This document shows, one piece after another, positions 9,961 to 20,850 of a DNA stretch of 64,000 bases (positions are counted from its first letter, which is position 1; the number at the start of each line of letters is the position of its first letter). The notes below the pieces were generated by a model, which made no database searches, was not told the origin of the DNA, and saw only the letters and a list, made by a program, of their open reading frames with translations. Position numbers and translations under genes: made by a program. Where the stretch lies: assembly GCA_030761205.1 (NCBI GenBank), contig JAULJL010000004.1:19999172-20063171 (forward strand). The letters are read 5' to 3'. The DNA comes from Fremontodendron californicum. Lineage: Eukaryota; Streptophyta; Magnoliopsida; Malvales; Malvaceae.

Positions 9961-11255
9961 ATCCTGCCCACTGCCTGAGTATTGAAGAAGAAGCGGATGG
10001 CCTCCCTTGGTATCATGACATCCTGCAATACATCAAGAGTCAACAGTCTCCTGAACAATCAATAGAAAATGACAAGAGAACTTTGAGGAGATTGGCAATG
10101 GGTTTTGTCCTAGATGATGAGATTTTCTACAAAAAAGGGAAAGACCAAGTCCTGTTGAGGTGTGTCGGGTTCGCTGAAGCTCAAAGAATCATCGAAGAAG
10201 TCCACGAAGGGATATGTGGCACTCATGCCAATGGTCATATGCTTGTTAAACATATTATGAGGGCAGGGTATTATTGGCTGACGATGGAAGGGGATTGCAT
10301 TAGTTATTCTCGAAAGTGCCATAAATGTCAAATATATGCAGATAAGATTCATGTGCCTCCATCACCATTGCATGTCATGACTGCACCATGGCCATTTTCG
10401 ATGTAAGGAATGGATATGATCGGGCTTATTACTCCGAAAGCTTCAAATGGACACCGTTTCATCTTAGTGGCCATAGACTACTTCACAAAGTGGGTGGAAC
10501 CTGCTTCTTATGCAAATGTAATGACGTCAGTAGTATGCAGATTTGTTAAGAAAGAAATCATATGCCGATATAGACTATCTGAGAGAATTATTTCAGACAA
10601 TGCTCTCAATTTGAATAATAAGATGATGAGAGAAGTGTATACTCAGTTCAAGATCACACATCATAATTTGGAACCTTACCGTCCGAAGATGAATGGGGCA
10701 GTAGAAGCAGCCAATAAGAATATTAAGAAGATTGTGGAGAAGATGACTAATGTGTACAAGGATTGGCATGAGATTTTTCCTTTTGCTCTTCATGCATACC
10801 GTACGTTGGTTCGCATATCTACGGGTGCTACGTCATTTTCCCTCGTATACGGGATGGAAGTAGTGTTGCCTATTGTGGTTGAAATCCCTTCACTTCGTGT
10901 TTTGATGGAGGTTGGATTAGAAGAGGCAGAGTGGGTTAGAGCTCGCTATGAACAGTTGAATCTCATCGAGGAGAAAAGATTGAAGGAAATTTGTCATGGG
11001 TAGTTGTATCAGAGAAGGATGATTCGAGCCCATAACAAAAAGGTTCGTCCCAGGCAATTCCGAGAAGGAGAGTTGGTACTAAGGAAAATTCTCTCTATAG
11101 TGAAAGATCCGCAAAGGAAATGGGCTCCAAATTGGGAAGGGCCCTATGTAGTAAAAAGAGCTTTTTTTGGAGGAGCATTGATTCTAACTCAAATGGACGG
11201 GGATAACTTGAGAAATCCAGTGAATGCTGACGAATTGAAGAAGTATTATGCTTAA
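9894..11255 (+). pseudogene. Gypsy A integrase (three in-frame segments)
   Basis: One frame spans the region with only two stops: TAA at 10404-10406, where copy B has TGG, and TAG at 11001-11003, where B has CAG. The N-terminal H2C2 zinc finger is visible (GTHANGH, then CHKCQIYAD). The catalytic core has GMDMIG (Asp), IISDNALNLNN (Asp; the usual SDNGxxF Gly is Ala) and MNGAVEAANK (Glu). The C-terminal part ends with KWAPNWEGPYVVKRAF and NADELKKYYA. The protein would insert cDNA into chromosomes. With two reversible-looking stops it is the best preserved gene of A. Confidence 0.88.
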
Positions 11256-11939
11256 AGAAGAAAAGAAAAAATGTGATACCGTGCACATGGAAATTCGAAT
11301 GATTCCAAATATAAAAGTGAAAATTCTCTATATCTATTTCTCTTGAGAATTGCTTTTCAATGAGAATATTCATGCTTGATATGATGAATGGCCATATTTC
11401 ATATTCCTTTCACTAAGAAGAAATTATCCTTAGTCACCCCTTTGAGCCTTAGAAATTATTTCTTTCTCTAAACCTTGATCAAGGATCACCTTCTACACTG
11501 GAAGGCAAATGATAACTTCCAAAAATTATGGCAAAAAGAGCCATCAAAAAAGTGTGAAATAAAAAAATGGCAAATGAAAGCCAAGAATGAAAGAAAAAAG
11601 CCAAAAAAAAGAGAGGATAGTCCAAAAAAAGGGACAAATGTTTCAAGAATAAATTCCCCTCAGGAAATTATCCTTAATCCAATCACCTTTAAACACATTT
11701 TGGGCCTATTTATCCTTTCTTTCTAAACCCGAACCTTGGCCTACATTACGTACTTTTAAAAGTCCATTTTGATCAAGCATGGATATTTAATTTGAATTAT
11801 TTTTTCTCAGAATTCGTTCCATTTTTGGAATTGGCATTTTTACTTTGGAAGCATGTAGAGTTCTCAGATGCATGGTAGAACACAAGAAAAAAAGAAAACA
11901 AAAAAAATGAAAATGAAAAAAGAATGTAAAAGGAGAGGT

Positions 11940-12020
11940 TTAAGCCGGAAACCCGCAAAAGGCGACTTAATTCCGAACGGGGGACACTTGAGTTGAAAAC
12001 CCACAAAGGGCGGCTCAAGT
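11940..12020 (+). ncRNA. candidate double RNA hairpin in Gypsy A 3' UTR
   Basis: Hairpin 1: TTAAGCCG (11940-11947) pairs with CGACTTAA (11963-11970), with one mismatch, around loop GAAACCCGCAAAAGG. Hairpin 2: ACTTGAGTTG (11986-11995) pairs over all ten positions with CGGCTCAAGT (12011-12020), including two G-U pairs, around loop AAAACCCACAAAGGG. The loops share a CCC...GGG inner pairing. Related hairpins with different stem sequences lie at 38821-38906 (-) and about 21640-21674. Folding is inferred from sequence only. Confidence 0.5.
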
Positions 12021-12811
12021 ACTAATTAAGATTTGAATCAATGCTCCGTGTAAAGGGGGAGAAAGAATCTAAAAATCAGAGGAAAGGGGAAAAACTCAGT
12101 CTGACGTAACTAAGGAAGCTGAGAGATTACCTAAGTAAATTGCTCATTCAAGAGAAATTTTAGATGAATTGAAGAAGGAAGGGTCTAAGATATTCCGCAT
12201 CTGGGGCATCTACAACTCTACAATTGTTTTTTGTATCCTTGATAGTCACTTTTGTAATTTCAAGACATTGTTACAATAAATTCTTGTTATCCCTTTTGTG
12301 ACATTTGCTTGTTTCACATTTTTCTTTCAAACATTTTTTGAAATACATCTTGATTGTTATTAAAATTGAATGATGATTAGTAAACATAAAAATATTTAAA
12401 TAAAATGATTTCAGAGTATTACTAAAAGTAGATTTAAATCTTAAAAGAGGTTTGGAAACCACTAATCTTGATGGAAAATTAGCCAAGTAAAGGTAAAAAC
12501 AGTGAATGTGTTGGAGACTCTGTCATGAAGTCAGAAAATTTATGGATTTCAGTAAAGTCATAAACTGGGACTATTTGATAATTTATCTTGATTGAAGATT
12601 CCTCAAGTAGGGCATCTGTGAAAAGTTGAAGACTTTATCATGAAGTCAGATAATCTGTGAACTTCAAAGAAACCATGGATTAGAAATCATGACACAATCA
12701 TTTGATTGCATTCATCCTTAGGAAACATACAAACATTTGCAAATCATGTCATTCTCATCACTGCATTTAGCTAACATTGTAGGAATCATGGAAAATTTTG
12801 GCTTTCAACAA

Positions 12812-13535
12812 ATCGAACTCGTTCTACTTCTCAAATGAGTCGAGCCCCGAGACGATCGTCGAGGTATTTTCTTTTTGTTTTAAATCGAATTCATTCTACT
12901 TCTCAAACGAGTCGAGCCCCGAGACCATCGTCGAGGTATTTCCTTTTGTTTTAATCGAATTCATTCTGTTTCTCAAATGATTCGAGCCCTGAGACCACCG
13001 TCGAGGTTTATTCTTTTGGTTTTCAAGTGAAATTTATTTTATAGATGAACCAAACCTAGGATCATTCTTAAGGCGTTCCTTTTTAAAATCGAACTCATTC
13101 TGCTTCTCAAATGAGTTGAGCCCCGAGACCACCGTCGAGGTATTTTCTTTTGGTTTAACTCGAACTCGTTCTGCTTCTCAAATGAGTCGAGCCCTGAGAC
13201 CATTGTCGAGGTATTTCCTTTTGTTTTAAATCGAACTCGTTCTGCTTCTCAAATGAGTCAAGCCCCGAGACCATCATCAAGGTATTTCTTTTTGTTTTAA
13301 ATCGAACTCATTCTGCTTCTCAAATGAGTCAAACCCCGAGACCATCGTCGAGGTATTTTCCTTTAGTTTTAAATCGAACTCGTTCTGCTTCTCAAATGAG
13401 TCGAGTGCTGAGACCACCGTCGAGGTATTTTTTGGACATAGCTGAGCACAAGACAGGATAAGGCCCCGAGACCACCATCAAGGTATTTTCTTCTCTTGCA
13501 AATGGAACTCGTTTCCTTAAGATGGGTCGAGCCTT
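12812..13535 (+). repeat. tandem array in Gypsy A 3' UTR (~58 bp unit)
   Basis: About a dozen imperfect units share the core GAGCCCCGAGACCACCGTCG, followed by AGGTATTTCCTTTTG and then TCGAACTCGTTCTGCTTCTC and AAATGAG. The same family of units forms larger arrays in Gypsy C and B. Units differ by point changes and small indels, so the array is not newly formed. Confidence 0.93.
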
Positions 13536-13726
13536 GATTAGTTAGGGAACTCAATTTAAGGACAAAATCTTATATTTAGAGCTTTTTATTGAAAAAAAAT
13601 TGAAAAAATAAAAAAATGAAAAATGATGAATGAAAACCCCCTTTCCCTTTATTTAGATGTGATTTCACTAACCGAACAAAATTAGTGTTTGTTTATCTTT
13701 GCCTAATTCCTGATTCTCAGCAATAG

Positions 13727-13741
13727 TCAAAGAGGGGCAGT
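13727..13741 (+). promoter_or_regulatory. polypurine tract of Gypsy A
   Basis: CAAAGAGGGGCAG lies directly before the LTR start TGTAGACACC. The same tract is found before the LTRs of B (36726-36741, complement) and C (25850-25865). It is the expected primer for plus-strand DNA synthesis. Confidence 0.8.
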
Positions 13742-16700
13742 TGTAGACACCTAATTTTGTTCAGACCACTAAATCAGGTATGTTTCTCCCTAAATTGATG
13801 TTTTAGAATGCAAAAAGACTTTTCTCATCCTGCAGGTGGTACTTCGAGACTTAATTTAAGGAATCATGCATAAAAGGTCAGTCTTGAAAAATTCAACCTC
13901 GAAAAAGTCAACTTCAAAAAGTCAATCACTGAAAAGTCAACTCACTTTCAAAATCAAGATTCATAGCTCAATTGAACAATGGTGAAAGAATTTTGATAAT
14001 CTGAGCTCTACAATGAAAGATATGGAGTTCGGAAGTTGGGTTACAAAGATTCAGTGGAAAGGAAACCGAGTTCGGAAAATTTGGGGAAAAGTGCTTAAAC
14101 GATCAAATTGGTCAAAATTGGAGGTTCTGAATTTAAGATAAGTAATGACTACGAGTAATGGAGAGGCCATTTGGAGGCAAAAACTGAAGGAAAAGTCAAT
14201 TTGGAAGAAAATCGAGAATTAGGGTTTTTGGTGGATTTTGGTGAAATTAGGGAAAATTGCAAGAATGGCCCGATTCGTAAAAACTAAAGCTCCTAATTGA
14301 TGTGGAGTGAGTAAACAAGGATAGCCCAAGGCTTAGTTTGAAGTAATTCCGAGAAAAGAGCCAATTGGAGGAAAAATGGAAAATCGAGGAAATTCTTGAT
14401 ACTGAAAAAAAGGAAAAATCAAGTCGGAGTGGAATTTGATAGTAAAAATTGGGCATTTTCGGACCAACTCCAATTCAATACATAACAAAGGCATAGAAGA
14501 AGAGAATCTGGAAATCGAACTTGTTTTGAGTAAAACCGGGCTTTAGAGGTAAAAGGGTAAATTTGGAAAATTCGAGAAAAATAGCAAATGAACTCCAAAA
14601 ATTACCAAAACTTCCAGATCTCAATATTAAATCATTTGAAAGAGATTGACGAAGAAAAATCCTGATTCAGAGCTTGTTTGCAAAATGGCAAATCTCGGGC
14701 CCACTAAGTTGAAAATTCCATAAGATAAAGCCCGAAAAAATAGCAAGAAAAATCTAGATTCGGAGCTCGTTTGCAAAATAGCAAATTTCGAGCCCACTAA
14801 GACGAAATTCAAGAAGAAAAATCCCGAAAAAATAGCAAATGATATTGGAAAATTTTGAAAACTTCCAGATCTCAGTTTCAAATTTTTTGGAAGAGATTGG
14901 TGAAGAAAAATCGGGATTCGGAGCTCGTTTGAAAAATGGTAAAAGTTCAGGTGCATTAAGGGCAATTTTGAAAGAAAAATTCGGGAAAAATAGCAAATGG
15001 GATTGGAAAATTATGAAAACTTCCAGAATTCAATTTTTTATTATTTAGGAAGTTTTGAAAAAATAAAATTTGGATTTGGAGTCCGTTTTCTATTTAATTA
15101 GGTTCGGGGGCCAAAAAGGTTATTTTATTAAAGAAACTGAAAAGGGCCTTTCTTGCAATTAAAAAAATAGATATTGGGCTGGAATATCAAGCACCATTCA
15201 GCCTTCAATCCCATAATGGAGAGTGATTTTGCTGAGATTTTGCATCCAAAGGCTAAGAGTGGATAGTAAGGTAGTTATTTTTTTGATCAAGCCTTTGTAA
15301 TTGTGACACATGGACCAATGCATGGAGAATGATGATGTCAATATAATGACATCATATTCATTACATCATATTCTTGACATCATATTAGTTAGGGGCTGAT
15401 TACTTAATCTAAGGATGGTAATTTCACATAAAAGGCATCTCGAATTAAGGGTCGTTGGATCAAAATTGGCTAGGAAAAAACTACAACATTCTACACAATT
15501 CTGTAGGCCATTCGGCCACTACAAGGGGGAGGGGGCTTTTCATTTTGGCTTCACTTTTATGGCTGATCACATTCTGATTTTGAGAGAAAGGAGCTAAGTT
15601 TTGAAAATTAAAGAAAGTTAGAAGAGAAAAAAAGCTTGAAAAATTGCTTTTGAAGTAGCTAAAAGCACCTAACTTTTGCATTTTCTTTCCTTTTCCATGC
15701 TTAACTTGCTAATTTTCTTTGATATTTTGTGATTTTCTATTGTTTTTGGTTGTGAAATAAATGTTTTCTAGCTTCCTCCTAAAGCTCCTCTTTTATGTTT
15801 TCTTAAAAAAATCTTGAAAAACATTTTTTTTACCATTATTTGGGAGTTGGACGAATGGCCTTGTGTTTGTGCATGAGATGTGTTTGATTCATTTTCCATG
15901 AGTGTTGTGATATTCTAGCATGTTTTGATGTTCAAACTTTTTAAAAGAGTTAAGACATGGAGCTTGTTTTCAATCCTTTTCATTTATTTACTATTATTTT
16001 TGCTGATTTTATCATTTTGTTTCTATGTCTACTTACTTTGTTTGCCATTTTTAATTTTCTATTTTCAACATGTTAAGTTGTTCATGTTTTTATTTTTACT
16101 ATACTATATGTTTGTGAAAATGTCTAGCTACATATTTGCATTTACATCATGTTTGTTTAGTCTAACATGTTTCTTCTTAAGTCTTGTATTTAGTATGCCA
16201 TTTGTTTGTGTTAATGCCATGCTAGGATTTCACCATTTAGGTCTAGGTCCAGTCGGCTACCCCTTTATTTTGTGCTTTGTATGTGCATTTTCATCTTGTT
16301 TAGTTGACAGGCTTGCATTTCCATGCCATAATTTTGTTTATTTTGATTTATTATGCCATGTGTTTGTGATAATGTCATGCTAGGATTTCACCATTTAGGT
16401 CTAGGTCCATTCGGCTACCCCCTCATTTCTTGCATTGTATGTGCATTTTCATCTTGTTAGTTGACATGCTTGCATTTTCATGCCATGATTTTGTGTATTT
16501 GATTTAGTATGTCATTTCTTTTGTTATTGCCATGCATTTTTTAGGTCTAGGTTACCTTTGTATTGTCATGCATTTCATGCATGTTTAGGTCTAGGTTGCA
16601 TTTATTGCCATGCAAATTCATGCTAGGCATTAGGTCATTTTGAATTGCTATGCATTTTCTATGTCATTTAGGCCTTAAATTATGCATTTCATACATTAAA

Positions 16701-17689
16701 CTTGCTGTTTGTTCATGCATCTCATGTTATACCACTTGATTTTTGACTTAAGCCAATCAATGGCTTAAGGTCAAGCTCACATGAGCATACTTGTGGAAAA
16801 TTGAGAAGTTGTCAAGTTGATTTTTCTACCTTTGTGATTTTTTTTACTTAGGCAATTCTTTTCCAAATTTTTAGAAATTTTAGCTACTGTTTTTAGGTCC
16901 TTATAAGAGTCTCCTATATTTTTACTTTGATTTTTGAATAATTTTATCAAAGGCTTAAAAATGATTTTTGGCAAAATAGTTTTTTATCCAGTGTTCTAAC
17001 TTTCGTGATTTTTCTGGTGGGTTATTCTTAGTTCAAAAATTAAGCCAATTTTTTCCCATAGAGTTAGACATGTTATGAGTCTCCTATATTTTTTTTTCAA
17101 ATTTTTTAGAAGTTTTTAAAATAGGTTAAAAAAAATCACGTTTTAAAACTAGACAGTAGAGTCAGATTTGAATTTGAGGGAAAATTAATTATCTATTTTT
17201 GTCTAAGGCAATAAGAAAAGGCTAATTAGGAACCTTAGCTACTGTCCTAGGTTGATTTCTAATCCATTTTAATCTTAAAAAATGATTTTGTAAAGCTCGG
17301 GTCAAGGGTGGTCAAGTCCGAGTTTTCAAAGTTAGGAAAATAGAGCCATTTTCAAAAGGGGAATTCGGCCATGTATTGTTTTTCATCCAAGAATTTCAAA
17401 ATTGTTTCAACCAATCACAAAGTATTTTTGATTTTAGAAAATTTAATTTGATGTCATTTCCCAAGGTAGTCGAATATCTTTTTAGGTATACGAATTTCCT
17501 TATTTGAAGGAAAAAATACACTTTCATGCATTGCATTTTCCATAATCATTCATATTATATATGATTTTTGCTATGAATATTTCTATGGTATTGTTATTAT
17601 TTTGATTTATATTTTTTGGTGTTATATTGTTTGTTATATGGTTTTGAATATTCCATGTTATCCTATGCATATTTCATGATAATATTATT

Positions 17690-17945
17690 TTATGTTTCAT
17701 ATTCATTTCATGTCACTTAGATTATATTGCCATTTCATTTATAATATATTATGTCACTAAGGTTATTCATTTCCTTTAGAACATATTATGACACTTAGGT
17801 TATTCATTTCATTTAGAATATATTATGTCACCTAAGTTATATCACTTCATTTAGAATACATTATGTCACTTAGGTTATATCATTTCATTTAGAATATATT
17901 ATGTCATTTAGATTACATTATGTCATTTAGATTATACTATATTAC
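17690..17945 (+). repeat. LTR-internal minisatellite (copy in LTR of A)
   Basis: The unit is roughly CATTTCATTTAGAATATATT followed by ATGTCACTTAGGTTAT (~36 bp), in about six degenerate copies. Longer versions occur in LTR3 (30590-31080) and LTR4 (about 32870-33150), so copy number varies between LTRs. Confidence 0.85.
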
Positions 17946-18328
17946 ACATATTCATATTTTTCTTAAATGTTTTGAAAGATAATGGTTTTAAATAAAATAA
18001 AGTTATTCTCGAGTTAAAATAATTCATGTGTTCTCTTCCGGGTTGCCGGGGAGGATATCATCAATTATCATTAATAACGGAATATCTTTCTTAAAACGAG
18101 AATGATTCAGAAAATTTTTTAAATAAATAAAAATTTCTATATTTTGCCGAATTTTCGAGGAATGTAGGAAAATTTTGAATTAATAAATTCCGAATCATTT
18201 TCAATAAAAAATGGAATTATTTTTCTTTAAATTTGGAATTAATTTCAAATACCGAATTTAAAACCGACTTTTTTTACTGAGACTTGAGATAAAAAAGCGA
18301 TTAATAAGGTACCGTTTTACACGGGCGT

Positions 18329-18354
18329 TGTGGGGGTGCTAATCCTTCCCCACA
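18329..18354 (+). other. hairpin in LTR of A
   Basis: TGTGGGG (18329-18335) and CCCCACA (18348-18354) form a perfect 7 bp stem around GTGCTAATCCTT. The surrounding GGTACCGTTTTACACGGGCG is conserved in every LTR copy of the window. The antisense fragment at 26735-26755 keeps the stem. A role in RNA 3' end formation is conceivable but unproven. Confidence 0.45.
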
Positions 18355-18663
18355 CGTAATCGAGTCCCGAACCCACTTCTTTGATTTCTCTGGTTGAAAA
18401 ATGCAGACTTGAAAATGGTTTTTTTTTTTTTTAAAAATATTTTAATTAATTTTAAAATGTTTTGCAAAAACTGATTTTAATAGGTGGCCGATCACACCTA
18501 GCTAAAAAAGAGTGGTGGCGACTCCATGTCTTTTTTCGAGGTTGTTTTCAAACCCTCATTTTATTTTAAGAAGAATTAAGTCAACTTTTCCTCTGTTTTC
18601 TAATGTCACGTTTAACGAGTAAAAAGTCTCACGATGAGACATGTTATTTTTTAGGTTGCGACA

Positions 18664-18880
18664 ATTGTCACTACAAAATAAGAAAAGATGTAGATCCTAG
18701 CTTAGGCTATGAACAATGGAACAAACTTTTTGAAAAAATTTTGAGCTCCTTGGAAACTCAAATAAATGAGACATTCTTTCAAGAATCTAGATCATGGTAA
18801 TTTGATGTGTGTCAAGATTGTGCCAAAACCATTCACATCCTTTCGAATAACCACAAAACAATAATTGCCTAAACACCACT
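18664..18880 (+). pseudogene. unidentified coding-like fragment flanking Gypsy A
   Basis: Immediately after the LTR a frame reads NCHYKIRKDVDPSLGYEQWN, then FEKILSSLETQINETFFQES, RSW-stop-FDVCQDCAKTIHILSN. A single stop interrupts an otherwise protein-like sequence with Cys-x2-Cys-type pairs (the last in VCQDCA). It does not resemble the transposon proteins here. It may be target DNA, such as a host gene fragment or another element. No function is assigned. Confidence 0.35.
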
Positions 18881-18954
18881 TCATGATTGACACCTCAGGT
18901 CACAATGACTAAACCAGATTATCCTATGACCCAAAGAAAACCTATTTTGGGCCA

Positions 18955-18959
18955 TATTC
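18955..18959. repeat. target site duplication TATTC, left copy (solo copia LTR)
   Basis: TATTC precedes the LTR and is repeated at 20642-20646. Five bp is the usual copia target duplication. Confidence 0.75.
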
Positions 18960-20641
18960 TATTGGGATTCAGATCATGCTCAAACAGAGATCTTGTATAA
19001 TTTAATCTATAAGTTAAATTAACAACGCAGCGAAATAAAACAAAAAAAAAAAAGAAACCGAATCCCTCTTTGGATCTTCTTATGAATTCAAAAACGATAA
19101 TCCTGTCAAGAACAGATAACAAGCAAAATCTCACACCTCAAAAGTTGAGATTGCCGAAACTTCAAGTCAGATTCTTGATGTTCTTGTTCTTGCACACCAA
19201 GCCCGGTTGTCAAACCAAAGCCGTCCAGTTGTCCGGCCTCTAACAGTAATCCACACAGGTGACACAAAAACCTTCACAAGGTTGAGATTATGTTTTGTCA
19301 AGACGATGCTAGTAGTCTAAGTTGTAAGAAACCTTCCTCCTTTTTCTTCACTAGTTAGCCGATTCAAAAGCAAGCTAGAATAAGCGAATTCCTCTTCCTC
19401 TTTTCTCTATGCGACCGAACCTCACTACAGGGAGAGTGAGATACGCGCGGCTACCAGGGTTTTCTTAGGGGGAGGTGGCAAACACATGAGGCATATATAT
19501 AACTAGGTTTAGTGTATGCCAACTATTAGACTAACTGCACTAAAGCCCTTATACATATTATTAAATATTCACAATAAGTCCAAAACACTTATTGAATATT
19601 TAATCTGGCCCAATCTCATTTTAATTCCATTAATCACCTCTTTTGTGTGACCAATTAGGCCCTTAACATGTTGGCAATAAATATAATTTAAATTCATTTA
19701 AGAATTTCCTATTTATATTTATAGATCATGAGCGGCATCTACAATGTATCATGACCACCTAAATGCCGAGAGAGTCAACAACGTTCGACAAGACTTTCGT
19801 GTACAATATGTCTGTGTAATTCGATCCCTTCATCAGATATCTTGGGATAGGAAAGAGCATGGTTCAGTGTCTACTCTTTATCCCATTCCATATTACATCT
19901 GCAGCTTTAATATTAACTCTTTAAGTATTGCCTTGGCCAAGGACTTCCATAAGTTAATTTAAGCCAGATACATGTGAGATATGTCCCCTCATATCACTGT
20001 GGTGATAAATCCTCTCTAAACCACTCTTTCATCTTTGTATGCTTCATGTCATACCCAGTAAGACCCTACCATAAGCATCCCTTGTTGGGACCCGTTCGTG
20101 ATGAAATCTAAGTCTGATAATTCACATACAAGATGACCTGGTGTCACAAGTCAAAGGATTACTTACACTATTGACACATGAGAGTAATTTCCATAGACAC
20201 TTGAGTGAGATACCAAATGGAACTCTCATAGCGGGTCATGTTCAGTAAACTTGTTCAACTAACAAGCACCCATATGTTATCCCTAAGTATCTCTATACTT
20301 TCAACCTATGAGATCGTTTGCATGCATCATGTGCATGAAGGCTTAACATATGCCAGTCTTTGAGCATTTTCAATGCCCTATCTTGACAATACAATGACTA
20401 GGAACAATTTTAGAAACACGACATTGATGCATAAGGAGCCTCACAATTATAACTCCTTGCAATTCCTTTGTAATGCCATTGTGTTTCATGGGATTTATCT
20501 TCACAAGTTATTTATCACAATTATAACAAACATGGATAAAGAAATACCTCAATTATAATTAATAAACTATAATGTGCAATACGTGAAAATATAAATAGTG
20601 TCTTATAAGCCTAACTAGATTGGCTTGCAGGGCTTGGCACA
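18960..20641 (-). mobile_element. solo copia LTR, reverse orientation (1682 bp)
   Basis: It is the reverse complement of the LTR at 3336-4994. It opens TATTGGGATTCAGATCATGC (matching the complement of the LTR end) and closes AGATTGGCTTGCAGGGCTTG plus GCACA (matching the complement of the LTR start). No internal copia region is attached, and TATTC flanks both sides. This is the signature of LTR-LTR recombination that removed the body. Terminal TG/CA are partly mutated, so it is older than a fresh insertion. Confidence 0.88.
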
Positions 20642-20646
20642 TATTC
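20642..20646. repeat. target site duplication TATTC, right copy
   Basis: It matches 18955-18959 and defines the right edge of the solo LTR. Confidence 0.75.
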
Positions 20647-20850
20647 ATCTTTGTCACTTCAAGCAAACCCAAAATCGAAATTCAGCCTATTCAGTATAGA
20701 CCTAGAATAAAAAGACTTGTGATGTTTCTCGTAATAATGGTTAATCAAATTGGGGCATCATATGTAGAAATGGTCGATGAGGGAGAATTAACGCATGAAT
20801 TATTGGGGCATATAACAAAAAAAAAAGAGAGAAAATTTGTGATATCATGC
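20647..20850 (+). other. unassigned interval before Gypsy C 3' UTR
   Basis: Continuous with the flank left of the solo LTR. It holds no recognised domain. A weak similarity in position to the integrase end of A (GGGGCATCA, then ATGGTCGATGAGGG) suggests it may be a highly diverged pol terminus of Gypsy C, but I cannot confirm that. Confidence 0.3.

Larger units (their letters stand above)
11256..13741 (+). other. Gypsy A 3' UTR
   Basis: This is a non-coding interval between the integrase stop and the LTR. In order it holds a conserved opening block, a perfect palindrome CCTTGATCAAGG (11473-11484), A/G-rich tracts, a conserved block around 11690-11800 (also at 21410-21530 and, inverted, at 39050-39130), two hairpins at 11940-12020, a tandem array at 12812-13535 and the polypurine tract. 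Short ORFs here are incidental. Confidence 0.85.
4995..18663 (+). mobile_element. Gypsy A: Tat/Ogre-like Ty3/gypsy element, 3' part
   Basis: It runs from inside gag through protease, intron, RT-RNase H, integrase, 3' UTR with tandem repeats, polypurine tract and a 4.9 kb LTR. The very long LTR, the intron between protease and RT, repeats between pol and LTR, and a second RNase H remnant are hallmarks known for the Tat/Ogre group. The 5' LTR and first part of gag are outside the window because the copia element sits in gag. Internal deletions, stops and frameshifts make it non-functional. Confidence 0.88.
13742..18663 (+). repeat. Gypsy A 3' LTR (4922 bp)
   Basis: It starts TGTAGACACCTAATTTTG and ends TTAGGTTGCGACA. 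Both ends match LTR3 (26937-31806). Inside are an AT-rich minisatellite (about 17690-17945), a TGTGGGG/CCCCACA hairpin (18329-18354), a primer-site look-alike TGGCGACTCCA (18516-18526) and a short hairpin 23 bp before the end (18624-18640). Small ORFs such as the hydrophobic one at 15925-16383 show no domain and are not conserved in the other LTRs. The promoter must lie here but I cannot place it. Confidence 0.9.

Noticed and set aside
10110..10793. Minus-strand ORFs of 60-80 residues within integrase of A
   Set aside because: They are antisense shadows of a clearly coding plus strand with catalytic motifs.
14627..15048. Overlapping ORFs of 70-112 residues on both strands of the LTR
   Set aside because: The region has an internal ~130 bp repeat (GGAAGAGATTGGTGAAGAAA…) that creates similar frames; it is LTR, with copies in LTR3, LTR4 and LTR5 lacking a shared frame.
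15925..16383. 152-residue hydrophobic ORF in the LTR of A
   Set aside because: T-rich LTR sequence gives Phe/Leu-rich frames by chance; the frame is not kept in LTR3 or LTR4.
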